From positions 29,297,045-29,361,044 of the forward strand of contig CM070603.1 of the NCBI GenBank assembly GCA_036346395.1: a DNA stretch of 64,000 nucleotides, in the 5' to 3' direction. The translations under genes were made by a program, and so were the position numbers. The notes below the pieces were generated by a model, which saw nothing but the letters and a program-made list of their open reading frames with translations, had not been told where the DNA came from and ran no database searches. This document shows positions 1-10,230 of this stretch, piece by piece. Source of the stretch: Hsuehochloa calcarea (Eukaryota; Streptophyta; Magnoliopsida; Poales; Poaceae). The stretch's first letter is position 1. Each line of letters opens with the position of its first letter.

Positions 1-1065
1 CCATATGAATACGATATCTATCAGTAGAAACTACTTTTGACGGGAATATGTAGTATCATTTGTATGGGACCAATCTAGACACTTCCTCATATATTAATGA
101 TTACTTCCTCATATATTAGTGATTAAAGTTTGATGGCGCATATATAAAAACTGAGGAGGTACTGCATGATGATGCATTGAACCTAAGCATAAAAGACAAA
201 GTATCACAACAAGAGCATATGGGTGAATAACAGAAGGCATCAATTAAATGAATTTCTTAGAATGATAATCACAGAATAGTAGATTTACCACATAACAGCA
301 CCAACTAAGAACATTTTAGAATCGTAGTGTAGTTTGTCAAAGAAGCTGTTTCTTATTGGCTTATCTTCAAACACTGTCTTGAGCTATTCTACTTCCATGA
401 ACATGACAACAGCACAACATATTCCAAGTTTAATATGTGATTCAGCAACACCACAAGATAATAAACAAATTCTTGTAACATATAAAAAAAACTTTAAAGT
501 AGCTTATATCACTTTGTCATAATTAAACACCATTATCTACTGGCTGTTATAAAAGATATGGAAAAAAAATCTTTGCAAGTGGAACTTTAAGCTTAACATA
601 TGGTATTGGTACTTGTTAGTCAAAATAGATCCTGCATGCATCACATTGATTAGAAATATTGGATGTTATCAAGGACATAAGTGACATAATTTCACAATAG
701 GCATTCAATTGCAGTCTCCATATGACATGTTCAATCTTCTTATCTTGATTTCTGCAGGTAATCCTGCGCCATGGTGTTACCGACTGGTTGTTCATCTCAA
801 AAGAAGTTACTTATCCTTATAACTGTTGTTGCATACTTGCATCATTCAAAGTTTCAGTGAAAGACACAACAGAGGGTTCCAATTTTACTCCATTGAATAT
901 TCTTAAGCTTGGATTAGACAAGAACCTGTAACACAATCTTGATTAACTCATTTGTTAGCCACAATCACAACTTTTAGCAACATAGCAAACTTTTAATGAA
1001 AATACATCAAATTGCATAGTAATAGATGTTACCAGGTGGGAGTTCATTTTAAGTTAGATTAGAAC
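1..1065 (-). other. Intron 2 of the CCCH/KH gene (continues left)
   Basis: AT-rich sequence after the exon 2 splice donor at 1064-1065 (minus strand). I read the minus strand across it looking for the rest of the first CCCH finger (a TSGCPFGE-like stretch) and did not find it, so the next exon should lie left of the window. There are short open frames here but none resembles the expected protein. I see no recognised repeat. Confidence 0.5.
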
Positions 1066-1874
1066 CTGAAAAATTTGGTGCATGGCTTCGATTTGCTTCC
1101 TACACCCATTTGAAATGACTCCGATTCTGTTACACCAAATTTATTACTTGCGCCAGTTAATACCAAGTTTATTTGGTGCATGGCACTTGTAAAAACAACA
1201 TGGATACATTATTCATGTCAGAAACACATGGCATTACCTTCTCAAATGGTAAAAAAACATTAATGATGCAATTTAGGTCCAATACACAAGCTACGCCCCT
1301 TAACGACTTATATTACTGACAAAATTAAGGCACTGGACACTAGCAGGGTTTCTAATTAGCACAAGAAACCATTAAAATCGAAAAAAGCAAGGCTATTATT
1401 TAAACAGAAAATAAAAGCAGCCAGATCCTGCGAAGAATCTCACAAGTACACTATGTCACGACTCACGAATCGCAGCTCCAAATCTTTTAAAGAAAAAAAA
1501 AACCCTGTAAAAACCTAAACGACACCCATGTCGCCACATCCCTTTGCACCAAACCGGTAAATTAAAGATGATGCTAAAAGCTATGGAAATTTTAGCCCAC
1601 TAAAAGCTCCTAACACATTCAAATCTTCGTCCTCCTGTCTTCGCCAACCAAAACCACGGCTCCCACCAAGCCGCCAGCACCTCACGAACGAGGGCTCCAC
1701 CAGATCCGAACAACAATCAAGAGCCCTAACGAGGCCCTTCCAGAGGGAAGCAAGCAAACAAGAGAGGCCACGAAGCTGCTCACCTCTCGCGCGCTTGGCG
1801 CCTCCTCCGGCTCCGGCTCCGGCTCCGGCGCCGTTGGCGCCCTCCGGCGCGGCCCGCTTGCGGCCGGCGTCCAT
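1066..1874 (-). CDS. CCCH zinc finger / KH domain protein, KHZ1/KHZ2 type (5' partial)
   Basis: Two coding exons are visible on the minus strand: exon 1 at 1784-1874 (30 codons plus 1 nt) and exon 2 at 1066-1126 (61 nt), joined across a GT-AG intron at 1127-1783. Exon 1 starts at a GCC-ATG-G context and encodes MDAGRKRA, a Gly/Ala-rich stretch, then AKRAR. Exon 2 continues ESESFQMGVGSKSKPCTKFF, the signature entry into the first CCCH finger of plant KHZ proteins; Arabidopsis relatives read GLGSKSKPCTKFFSTSGCPF. Family members of about 240-300 residues carry two CCCH fingers around a KH domain and bind RNA; Arabidopsis KHZ1/2 act in flowering and senescence. The fingers' remaining residues, the KH domain and the stop are outside the window. 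The splice phases join without a break, so nothing here suggests a pseudogene. A MULE ends 194 bp upstream of the start codon. Confidence 0.85.
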
Positions 1875-2067
1875 GGCGAGCGGGGCTGGATCGACGTCGG
1901 CGGGGGTAAAACCCTAGGTAGGGTTTCGGTCTAGTGGGGGGAGGCGGGGCGGGCGGAGGAGCGAGAGGGGTAAGTCAAGGCTGGCGCAGCGCACGTAGGC
2001 GCGGGCGCAGATGAGATGATTGGCACGTGACGGGAGTAGGGTTCGGCACGGCTGGGGCTAAAATCGG
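1875..2067 (-). promoter_or_regulatory. 5'UTR/promoter of the CCCH gene with inverted telo-box pair
   Basis: GC-rich sequence just upstream of the CCCH start codon. At 1909-1926 it holds AAACCCTAGGTAGGGTTT, two telo-box motifs (AAACCCTA) in perfect inverted repeat with a 2-nt gap. Telo-boxes are common near transcription starts of plant housekeeping and translation-related genes. No TATA box is evident in this short stretch. The MULE begins at 2068, so any upstream promoter has been displaced by about 4.9 kb. The motif is seen; its activity here is inferred. Confidence 0.55.
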
Positions 2068-2340
2068 AGAATTGTTTTTTAAAATTAATTTATTTTTTAT
2101 TTAAAATTACAAAATAAATTCTGGATCCCAACGCCTAAGCGAAAATAATACAGTCGCTGAACGGCTAGACGACAGATACAAAATGGGTCAATCGTGGGAC
2201 GACAAGTTCTGTCACAAAACCAGTAGACGATTGCATCCCTATCGTCCAACGGTTCGGCAACAGTAGGCTGGAGGCTGGTTTTTTTATTTAAACATTTTAA
2301 AAAATATATTTGAAAGTTAATCCCTCTCGAACTATCCATA
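2068..2340. repeat. Left terminal inverted repeat region of the MULE
   Basis: AT-rich outer 60 bp, then about 200 bp with GTCGCTGAACGGCTAGACGAC and ATCGTCCAACGGTTCGGC-like motifs. Their inverse relatives occur at the right end (6660-6954). Divergence between the two ends is high, so the element is old. Confidence 0.5.
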
Positions 2341-2531
2341 ACTTAAAAGTAGATAATCTATCTGTAAACCACATATAATATCATCATTTTAATTGAGCGT
2401 AAATACATATATGGACTGAAAATATTTTTTGTGGGTTGATAACCTTTGACACTTCAGCGTATATATCCTTCACAAACAACTGCACAATATTTTCAGGCCT
2501 TACCTCAAAAGTGATACATGTTGTTGGATGC

Positions 2532-2718
2532 CTTTATAATGAGGTTGGGAATAACATGAAAGAATTGAATGCGAAAAGACGAGGAGATATGATGTTACGA
2601 ATTAAAATAGACTTTATAATGAAGCTAGTAATAACACGAAAGAATTGAATGTGAAAAGACGAGGAGATATGATGTTACGAATTAAAATAGACTTTATAAT
2701 GAACCTGGTAATAACACG
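2532..2718. repeat. 80-bp tandem repeat, 2.3 copies
   Basis: The block beginning TTTATAATGARG recurs at 2533, 2613 and 2693 with an exact 80-bp period. The first two units differ at only a few positions, so the duplication is recent compared with the surrounding MULE. Confidence 0.85.
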
Positions 2719-2895
2719 GTGCATGGGGTTTTATTACGTGCATAAGAAATAATATCGTGCGCAATGCAACAAACCGAAGTACTCCTACGATACATATGCG
2801 TCTTTTTGGAATGAAAATAGATTCGACCTTCGACGGGGGACTAGTACAGAATGGTCCGACCTACTGCGTGGACCAGTGTCATTTTTCCTTCCTTG

Positions 2896-3171
2896 CTAGC
2901 TCAGCGTTGAACTCATCGTCGGTCTCTTGGCATTGGCCATCATTTCCCTCTTTTTCTCATACTCCCTCTCGCGAGCCTCGTGCTCCCTGCGCCTGCACAC
3001 CTCGAGATGAGGTTTCGTCTTTCGACGAATGCGCTCGTTTTGCTCGTCGTTGCGACGCTTCTCCTCCTGAATCTCGCAGACCCTTTTGACATATCACTCC
3101 TCATAGTTGAGAGTCTACTAGTCATGTGGGTGGATCTTTTGGTCGATCCACTTGCAGTAGCTACATAGCGG
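2896..3171 (-). pseudogene. Decayed transposon-associated charged protein fragment
   Basis: Reading the minus strand gives CSYCKWIDQKIHPHD, then in-frame stops, then a long Arg/Glu/Lys-rich helix-like stretch (motifs EIQEEKRRNDEQNERIRR and EAREREYEKKREMM) to a stop at 2896-2898. A short Cys-containing WID motif followed by a charged coiled-coil tail resembles the small second protein (GRF-type zinc finger) that accompanies many grass MULE and other DNA transposons. That assignment is by resemblance only. Several stops make it non-functional. Confidence 0.4.
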
Positions 3172-3698
3172 ATCTGGCGACTACGGGTAGACGGAAGAGG
3201 TTGTTAATGTGTACTTTGAAAAAGAGATAGTAGAGGAACACATTGTAACTGGTCCTTACCGACTGGCGATAGCTGCTCGTGTCCCAACTTCTGTCGGGAT
3301 GGTCACTGGAGTAGTTCGCGCAACCCCAGTAACGCATACCCAGACTCAGCCGCTGCTTAGATTTGAAGAACTTGCATAAGTCCCTGCACCAACAGAGGGG
3401 GCGACGTCTCTCCCTCTAGCGAGTGTTGCGGAACACTCGGTTGGAACATTCTGATAGGGGTTGCTGCTACGGGGGGCATCATTGCGGAGAGCTGTCACCC
3501 TGTCAAGCTCCTCTTCCCGGGCCCCAGCAGCCCTTGTTAGTTCGCGGATCTCGTCTCATTGCCTTTTCATGCTATCCATCCCGGCATGGTGAAGCAAACT
3601 CTCGTGTAGTGTTGGGTTTAGTTGTGTAGTGTTCTCTCCCAGATCCCTTCCACCTCCTTTTATAAGACAAATGGTTGGCATGGTGTGGTTAATCTCAT

Positions 3699-4190
3699 GT
3701 GAGTAGCTTGCGAGGCAGAGTGTTGCCTTGTCATTATGAAAAGTTGCTGGTGAGGCAGAGTGTTGTCACGTCTTATATTGCAGAGAGTTGTCATGTTCTA
3801 CTTTGCAGTGTCTTGTCTTTTCGGTCTGAAAAGTTGATGAGATATAGTGTTGTCATGGAGATCTCAAAAGCTGGCGAGGTAGAGTGTTGTGATGTTTTAG
3901 TTTGCAGAGTTTGTCACTTCCTGCTTTGCATAGTCATTTATTTTTAGTCTGAAAAGCCGAGGTCAGTGTTGTCAAGTCGATCTGAAAAATTGGCGATGTG
4001 AAGTGTTGTCCTTTGGTCTTCTCGCTGAAAAAAGCTGTCATGTTAGGTCTTGTCACTGCGCAAAGCCAGCCTGTTTGGTCTTGTCACTATGAAAAGCTGC
4101 CCCGTCTGGTCTTGTCACGTGCGTAAGGCTGTCTCATTTGGTCTTGTCACTGTGCAAAGCTGCCCACCCCGTCTAGTCTTGTCATCTGCA
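3699..4190. repeat. Degenerate tandem repeats inside the MULE
   Basis: Two related repeat fields are visible. At about 3700-4010 the motif GAGGCAGAGTGTTGTCA recurs in variants, alternating with CTGAAAAGYTG. At about 4010-4190 a roughly 33-bp unit around GGTCTTGTCACTGTGCAAAG recurs about six times. Copies are strongly diverged. No convincing protein is encoded. They may be internal repeats of the transposon, but I cannot name a family. Confidence 0.6.
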
Positions 4191-4454
4191 AGCTAACACA
4201 TTACCCATTTTATTAGCCTCCCCGTCGTATAGTATCATAACGTGCATTAAGCAATAGGCGTTGATATGCATTGAACAAACATGCATTGTACAAATGCAAA
4301 AGTATTACAGGCATCATACATTAAGTGCAAAATTTAAGTATCACATAACGAACAAAAGTACAACCAGCGCAAGGGGACGCCCCCTACTAGGCCCCCCAAC
4401 ATCCCCTCCCGCGTCGCCACATCCCACTCTAGCTCCGTGTCCTACCGTACTGCC

Positions 4455-5934
4455 TCACTTGACGACCCGAAACGTCCGCTGCATGGACATAGCCCACAGC
4501 TTAATGGCATCCTGCAAGGATGTCTTATCAGCAAACATTGAGTGCAACCGAACCTCCGTGGCATGGTACTCCCATAGTGATTCGTGCTTGTCATGCGTAG
4601 TTACACCCTCAGCGTGAAACCTATTCCATTCCTGGGGGATGGGAGCTCCGTCCTCATCGGAACAATTCTCATCGTCCTCCTGTACAGCTTCCTCTTCAGC
4701 CAAGGCCATCCAGTCATCGCTCTTCATTTGACACACTATGTACTCCATATGCTCTCCTTCATCAGCCTGTCCTGTAGGCTCACCATGCAGTGACCGATCT
4801 TCCTCTCTTGCATCTACAGCGTCGGCCTTGTCACGAGCAACATCTTCTGAACCCTTCGTAACACCGGCCTCTGGGTTCTCTTCTTCACCAACATGTTAGG
4901 CGCCCAAGCTGCTCCCACTACACGGATGATATCCATCGGCAGGGCCCTGTACAGCTTCTTTTGGGCATGCTTGCACAAGCAGCACACACTCGTATCCACG
5001 ACGCTGACAGCCTTCTATAAAACCCTTCCAGACAGCCGTGTGCATCAGTCTTCTCAACTCCCATCTAATATCCGTGGGAAACCGTCTCCAAAGCCCTTGC
5101 ATGACAACGTTGCACATAGGGATGGCAATTGTGCCCGGTTACCAGCGTGCCCGCAGGCGAATACCCTAATAGAGGCGGGTATGGGCGTCTTTCTTTGCCC
5201 ATATGCATGAAAACGGACACAATTCCTTGCCCATCGGGTAAACAGGTATGGGCATGGGTAAGCTCTACTCGTATCCGCTTCGTCCGATTACCCGTAATAT
5301 ACCTATATGTGTAAGGAACTATGTCAGTTTGTATTTGTATTTTATTTGTTGAACTTGATTGGTTGTCTTGTCGAACATGATGTGTGAATTATGATGAACT
5401 TTATTAGTTGTTGAATGTGTGATGCACCATTATGTGTTAATTATGATGAGCTTGTTGTATGCATTGCTCGCGGGTAACGAGCATGTCCGCGGTCGATGGG
5501 TACCCACAGGCGGCGATGCATTATTCGTGGGTAAACGGGTATGCCCGAGGGCGACGGGTATGGGCGAGGTTTTTCGCCCATCGTCCTTCGCGGGTATGCC
5601 CGTGGGGGGAATTCGAGGTCGCGGTATGGGTATGGGTATGGGAGAGCACTACCCGTACCCACCACGTCCGATTGCCATCCCTAGCTGCACACCTCAGGGT
5701 CTAAGGAGAAGTTGTCGGTGAGCCAATACATCACATGTGTGATTCGTGCATTTTGATCGTCCGGTGTACCAGAGTGGCTTGCGAAAAACTGCTCAAGTCA
5801 ACACCGTACAGACCATCACAAACGGTGCCATCACCGTAATGCACTTTCAATGTAGTGGATACATGCATGACTGATGTCTGCCTGCAAATATTTCCAATAT
5901 TGCAACTAGTCAGATCGAAACACACGATATGCAA
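4455..5934 (-). pseudogene. MULE transposase remnant, split by a hAT insertion
   Basis: Minus-strand pieces lie at about 5692-5934 (HVSTTLKVHYGDGTVCDGL, then after a frame change MYWLTDNFSLDPEVC), 4896-5116 (continuing VVMQGLWRRFPTDIRW and KGFIEGCQRRGYECVLLVQA) and 4455-4748 (an acidic stretch, then SLQDAIKLWAMSMQRTFRVV). The last motif is typical of the N-terminal DNA-binding region of plant MuDR-type transposases. The catalytic DDE domain and SWIM zinc finger that should follow are absent to the left of 4455, where a stop follows at once. The piece ending at 5692 and the one starting at 5116 are in the same frame once the hAT element and one TSD copy are ignored. The identity of the middle piece outside MULEs is uncertain. 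Confidence 0.6.
5117..5683. mobile_element. Non-autonomous hAT element, 567 bp
   Basis: Terminal inverted repeats TAGGGATGGCAAT and ATTGCCATCCCTA are perfect over 13 bp. Flanking 8-mers gttgcaca (5109-5116) and gctgcaca (5684-5691) differ at one base, matching the 8-bp target duplication of hAT elements. The TIR and the GGGTATGGGCG/CCCGTACCC-rich subterminal sequence are those of a widespread plant hAT group with ends CAGGGATGGCAA. There is no transposase, so it is mobilised in trans or is now fixed. Confidence 0.9.
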
Positions 5935-6659
5935 GTACTGTTACACTGTAATTTACATTTGTACGACCCTTCGCCTACTGTGAACAACTACACTACAACA
6001 TGATCAAGGCGTCATTCACTTCCTAAGGCAAAGGCCACAATGAACGTGCAGTACACTATTTTAATTCAACCCAAAATCGAGTTGTTCCATACCAGACATT
6101 ATTCGATTCTAACGCTAACTTACAATCTGAAATGCTACAAGTGACGTTCCAATCTTCTACATAGCTATACCAATTACCTAAGTCAATTAATCTATACTAA
6201 TTAACATGTACTAATTAGTCCATACAAATAATGCATCCTCCTCATGCACTTGGCCAGAGTACCCACTACTACTTACCAACTTTCTAATTATTCACCGAAT
6301 AATAGTCGGTCACACATGTACCGACACAACTACAATACTTCTCACAAATAACACTACTTCTCCCTCACGGACTACTTTTTTTTGTAACTAAAGTTTTCTA
6401 CCAGTGCTACTTACATATAAATTAAGAACATTCTGATTTTCTACTTTTTTTCTCTAACTAAAATTTCCTACCAGTGCTATTTATATTACTATTTTAACAC
6501 ACTATAAACTATTTAATTACTACAAAAAATACACTACAAGGTAAAAAAAATACTTCACGGACGAATCTTTCCTACCCTTCTCCATCTTCCTCCCTCTCCT
6601 CTTCTTCTTCTCCCTCTTGCCCTTTTTCCTCTCCTCCCCTCTCTTTCTTTCTTCTTCCG

Positions 6660-6954
6660 CCTGTCGCTCGGCCGGAGGCCGAGTTGCACGCCCTTTATAT
6701 AAGTCATTTAGTCGCCTAATCGTTCGGCGACTGGAGGCTTCTGTCACATAACCGTTCAACGATAGCACCTATTGTCGAACGGTTGACCGACTGCATTAAT
6801 GTTGTCCAACGGTTGGCCGACTGCATTAATGCCGCTTGACCGTTGGGTGATTGGATCCAGTCGCCTAACAGTTTAGCAACAGAGGTATAATTTTGTTAAA
6901 AAAATCTCAGGTATAATTTTGTAATTTCTAATAAAAATGTATTATTTAGAAAAT
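6660..6954. repeat. Right terminal inverted repeat region of the MULE
   Basis: Contains a two-fold repeat of CGGTTGRCCGACTGCATTAA at about 6779-6833, several GTCGCCTAAYSGTT motifs, and the outer GGTATAATTTTGTAATTTCT block matching the left end in inverse orientation. It ends at 6954 before the 9-mer caaaatcgg. Confidence 0.5.
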
Positions 6955-6963
6955 CAAAATCGG

Positions 6964-7591
6964 GTTGGTTTTTTGCTTGTGCCCGTGCAACGTGCATGAG
7001 GCCGTGGCGGCTGCGGACTTGTTGGCGGCTTGAGATTCACCTCGAGATTCGAGTTCAAGTCAGCCTGGGTTCCTGTAACTCTACAAATGGTAATTGCTAA
7101 CAAATTTTGTTTTGTTTCCACTCTCTAGATGGCAGGAAATGAACATTTTTGTCACACCGTGAGTTCTTTATTCAAAGATATTCTACAATAGAAAAAAGGA
7201 AACCTTTTAAAATTTTGATAAAATATTGCTTTTTCCTTGCTACCCTAGCGAGATTTATCAACTGAATTCTCCAGTGGCTATGAGGGACACGGTGATAAAG
7301 AGATATAGGGAGTTCTAATTTGCGGTTGACCTCATGGATCCTTCTTCACGTGCGCAATGTGGTGTTGACACGTGGCATCAACCCCCCTCCCCGCAAGCAA
7401 AGCACAAGCTTCCCCCGCACTCCATCCCCAGTCGAAACCTTCAAAAATCAGGAAGAAAAAAACAGGGAATTTCAAATCGGGAAAATTTAACTTGGGGAAT
7501 TTCAAATCAGGAAAATTCAACTCAAATCCAAATATTCAAAATTGGGTTCAAGAAATCCTACTCGATTTGAGTTTTTTTTTATAAAAAAAAC
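6964..7591. other. Unassigned intergenic sequence
   Basis: No gene is recognised. At 7466-7530 the phrase GGGAAWTTCAAATCRGGAAA occurs twice in a short AT-rich direct repeat. The stretch ends in a T-run and A-run just before the LTR-like unit. Confidence 0.4.
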
Positions 7592-9329
7592 TGTTGGACC
7601 GAAAAGGCGACTAGAGGGGGGGTGAATAGGAGCACGCTCACTTTTTCAACCACGATTAGATTCAACACAAATTTCACTCCAATAGCTATAGAAGCTATGA
7701 AGATCGATATACTAGTACAGCGAAAGACTAGGATTGAATCCAATCAAAACCCCGAAGCAAAACAACTAAAAACAACCGAAACTTAATTTCTTAAGTGTGG
7801 GGCGGTCTGACCTCTATTCAAGGGCGGTCCGACCGGTCCTATGGGCGGTCCGACCTCAGAGAGGCGGTCCGACCTCCACCGATGAACAGTGAAATCGGCC
7901 GAAAAGCGAAGTTGCAAATAGATGTAACTTTTGATCTACAACTCCAAACTTGATGAAACTTGGTACACACCTTCTCTAGGATGTCGAACCTATTCCAATC
8001 AAGATCGTGAAGATCTTTGGAAAAGTTCAGACCTTTTTCAGTTTGAGAGGTGGAAGGTTTGAAACCGAGTCAAAGCGAAAACTATATCGAAAAACTTGCT
8101 CGTGGGTGATTGATGATCAAGATGATCTTAGATGTGTTCCCACATGTCACGACAAGCTAGATCATGCAAAGAAATCAATCAAAAACATGCGAATCAAAGA
8201 AAGACTCAAAATCACCAAATAGAGAGAGAAGGGCAAATGAACTCATCTTGAAGAGAACTCTTCTTTGGATTGATTTGATAATGTATCGATTCTGACCACT
8301 CATACGGATACGCATGGACACAAGATCAAAACATCTCTCTCTCTCTCTAGAACCCTAATCTCCACTAAACCTTCCCTAAGCACTTAAGCCAAAACTAGGG
8401 TTTCAAGCATGAAAGGGTTGAAGGGGTGCAGCCACCTCCCTCCTCTATTTATAGTGGAGACTTAAACCTTCTAGAAGAGTCACCCTAATGGGCTTAGTTA
8501 AGGCCCAAAACAAGCGGATCACACACGCACGCCTCTCGAGCGCTGTCTTCATCTCCTCTTGACCTACTCCGCTTCTCCACGCCATCTTGCGCCATGAGTC
8601 GTCAAAAGTCACCAAGGCGGTATTTGGTATAATTACCAAAATACCCTTCTCGATCTTTTGCAAAGACCGAGTCCCATCTTTGTGAAGCACCTCCCATGCT
8701 TCGCCACGTGTAGGTTGATCAACGGCTCTCAACATGTCGGCAAGTCTCTCCCATCCGCTCCCACCGAACCACCATGGCACTTGCACCGACCCCGCGCCGC
8801 TTGATCCAACTCCGCCGCACCGAATCGCCTGCTCGGTCATCCTTGTCTATTCTCGCACCACACTTGAGTTCATTGACCTCACCCGGCATCGTCGATCGTT
8901 CGGACCTCAGCTCTCCAAGCCTAGTCCCGATCATCCTCGCCGCTGACCGTCGTTGACCACCAAGCAACTTTGCACAACAATAAACAAGCAAATTGAATCC
9001 GGAACAAGTTCTTCACAACTTGACCCACGTTAGTCAAAACATGCATCATGCAACACATATGCACCAAACCCATGACTTTGACCTAACAAAACATCATCGC
9101 CACGGTTGGCCGATGAACAAGTCGAAGCGGTCGATCGCCCCTCGGGGCGGTCGTAGCCAACCGGCCGGCCGCCACCACAAGGCGGTCGGACTTGCCTCAG
9201 GACTTAGCCAATTTTCAACCCCTGAAAATCCGAAACCTACTGGAAACTTTAAACCAATAGAACTTTTGCTTGGGAACTCCAAAAATTATGAGACCAAGTG
9301 TATTAGGATCCCCTCACTTGTCTACAACA
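7592..9329. mobile_element. LTR-like unit, possibly a solo LTR, 1,738 bp
   Basis: It starts TGTTGGACC and ends CTACAACA, giving the TGTTG...CAACA inverted ends of an LTR. The GACTAGAGGGGGGGTGAATAG phrase near the start recurs in LTRs of many grass genomes (from memory, no search). The 5-mers flanking it do not match (aaaac and cctat), and no primer-binding site follows, so it may be a truncated or rearranged element. At 7800-7880 the motif GGCGGTCCGACC is repeated four times. No coding sequence is seen. Confidence 0.55.
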
Positions 9330-10195
9330 CCTATTTTTGGCCCACCATTCGACCATTTTGTCACGCACGGTAGGTCGACCACCGCACATGGCCGGCCCGA
9401 TCGATTTGGGACGGTCGGACCGCCATGCTATGGCGGTCGGACCGCCCCGCCGTAATGCTGAACAGATCTGAAACTTTGTCGAAAACCCGTGAAACGACAA
9501 ACCGTTAACGCCATTGCCAATTGTCACATCATCCTAAGATCTGGAGCATATCCCCATGATATCCACAAAAACTCAAATTAGGGTTAACTTCACCTCCCCC
9601 AGGATGCCGGCGGCGATACACGAGCTGTAGTTGTCGACAGTTCAGACACATACATGGGTGGAGTCGACGGCAGTCGGCTCCCTAGCTAGTTTGGTCTGCT
9701 AGTACAAGTGTATATCATTTTGGAAAGTTTTACAGTAGAAGCCCCACTTTCAACCGTGCGATTAACGTAATAGAAAGAACACATGTCGACAAGTTTGGTT
9801 GTGTCCTGGTATATTAAGTTGGACAGATTTAAGGGTCCATGTTTAGTATTGCAATGGATTATGATAGTATTGTTTCGTTAAGCCGCTTTTAGATATTTGG
9901 TTAGGTGTTTTTCTTCTTCTTAATAAGATGCAAATTGATATATTATTGTGTTCTAGAACATATGAGATGAAAAGTGAGACCATATTGGACAACAAAAGTC
10001 ATCTAACTTTAATCTGATTGATTAAACATAATAATATGCATTTAACAACTTTTTTTACAGTAGCTTTTAAAATAATCACAGCGCAACACAACAACCGCAA
10101 ACTAAACCTAAGAATAATAAGGGATAAATTGTCCAATAGCATTGCAAAGGTGAGTATTTAGGTGGATAACATCCCATTCGGTCTTGATTACATTA
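9330..10195. other. Unassigned sequence with inverse GGTCGGACCGCC motifs
   Basis: No gene. At 9410-9445 the motif GGTCGGACCGCC occurs twice, the reverse complement of the motif repeated within the preceding LTR-like unit. The remainder to 10195 is AT-rich and unremarkable. Confidence 0.4.
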
Positions 10196-10230
10196 TCTCT
10201 ACTACTTAAAAGAGCCACTTAGTAGTGGCA
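10196..10230 (+). mobile_element. Helitron-type 5' terminus
   Basis: TCTCTACTACTTAAAAG begins immediately after an A (10195), matching the 5' TC-end consensus of grass Helitrons, which insert between A and T. I did not find a matching plus-strand 3' end (hairpin plus CTRRT) further right, so the element's extent is unknown and it may be truncated. Confidence 0.6.

Larger units (their letters stand above)
2068..6954 (-). mobile_element. Mutator-like element (MULE), decayed, ~4.9 kb
   Basis: Both ends share an AT-rich terminal sequence: the left end runs into a TTTAAAATTACAAAAT block, and the reverse complement of the right end has TTAGAAATTACAAAATTATA. Inside both ends come divergent motifs related to GTCGCCTAACGGTT and GTCCAACGGTT. 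Flanking 9-mers taaaatcgg (2059-2067) and caaaatcgg (6955-6963) match at 8 of 9 positions, the target-site length expected for Mutator elements. Minus-strand transposase remnants (4455-5934) and a second charged-protein remnant (2896-3171) lie inside. A hAT element is nested at 5117-5683. The exact outer boundaries rest on an imperfect TIR alignment by eye. Confidence 0.65.

Noticed and set aside
8445..8991. Minus-strand open frames of 131 and 90 codons
   Set aside because: They lie inside the LTR-like unit, overlap each other in different frames and show no recognisable motif.
9833..10115. Possible MITE with ends GGTCCATGTTTAG and an inverse relative
   Set aside because: The inverted ends agree over only about 10 bases and I could not define a target duplication.
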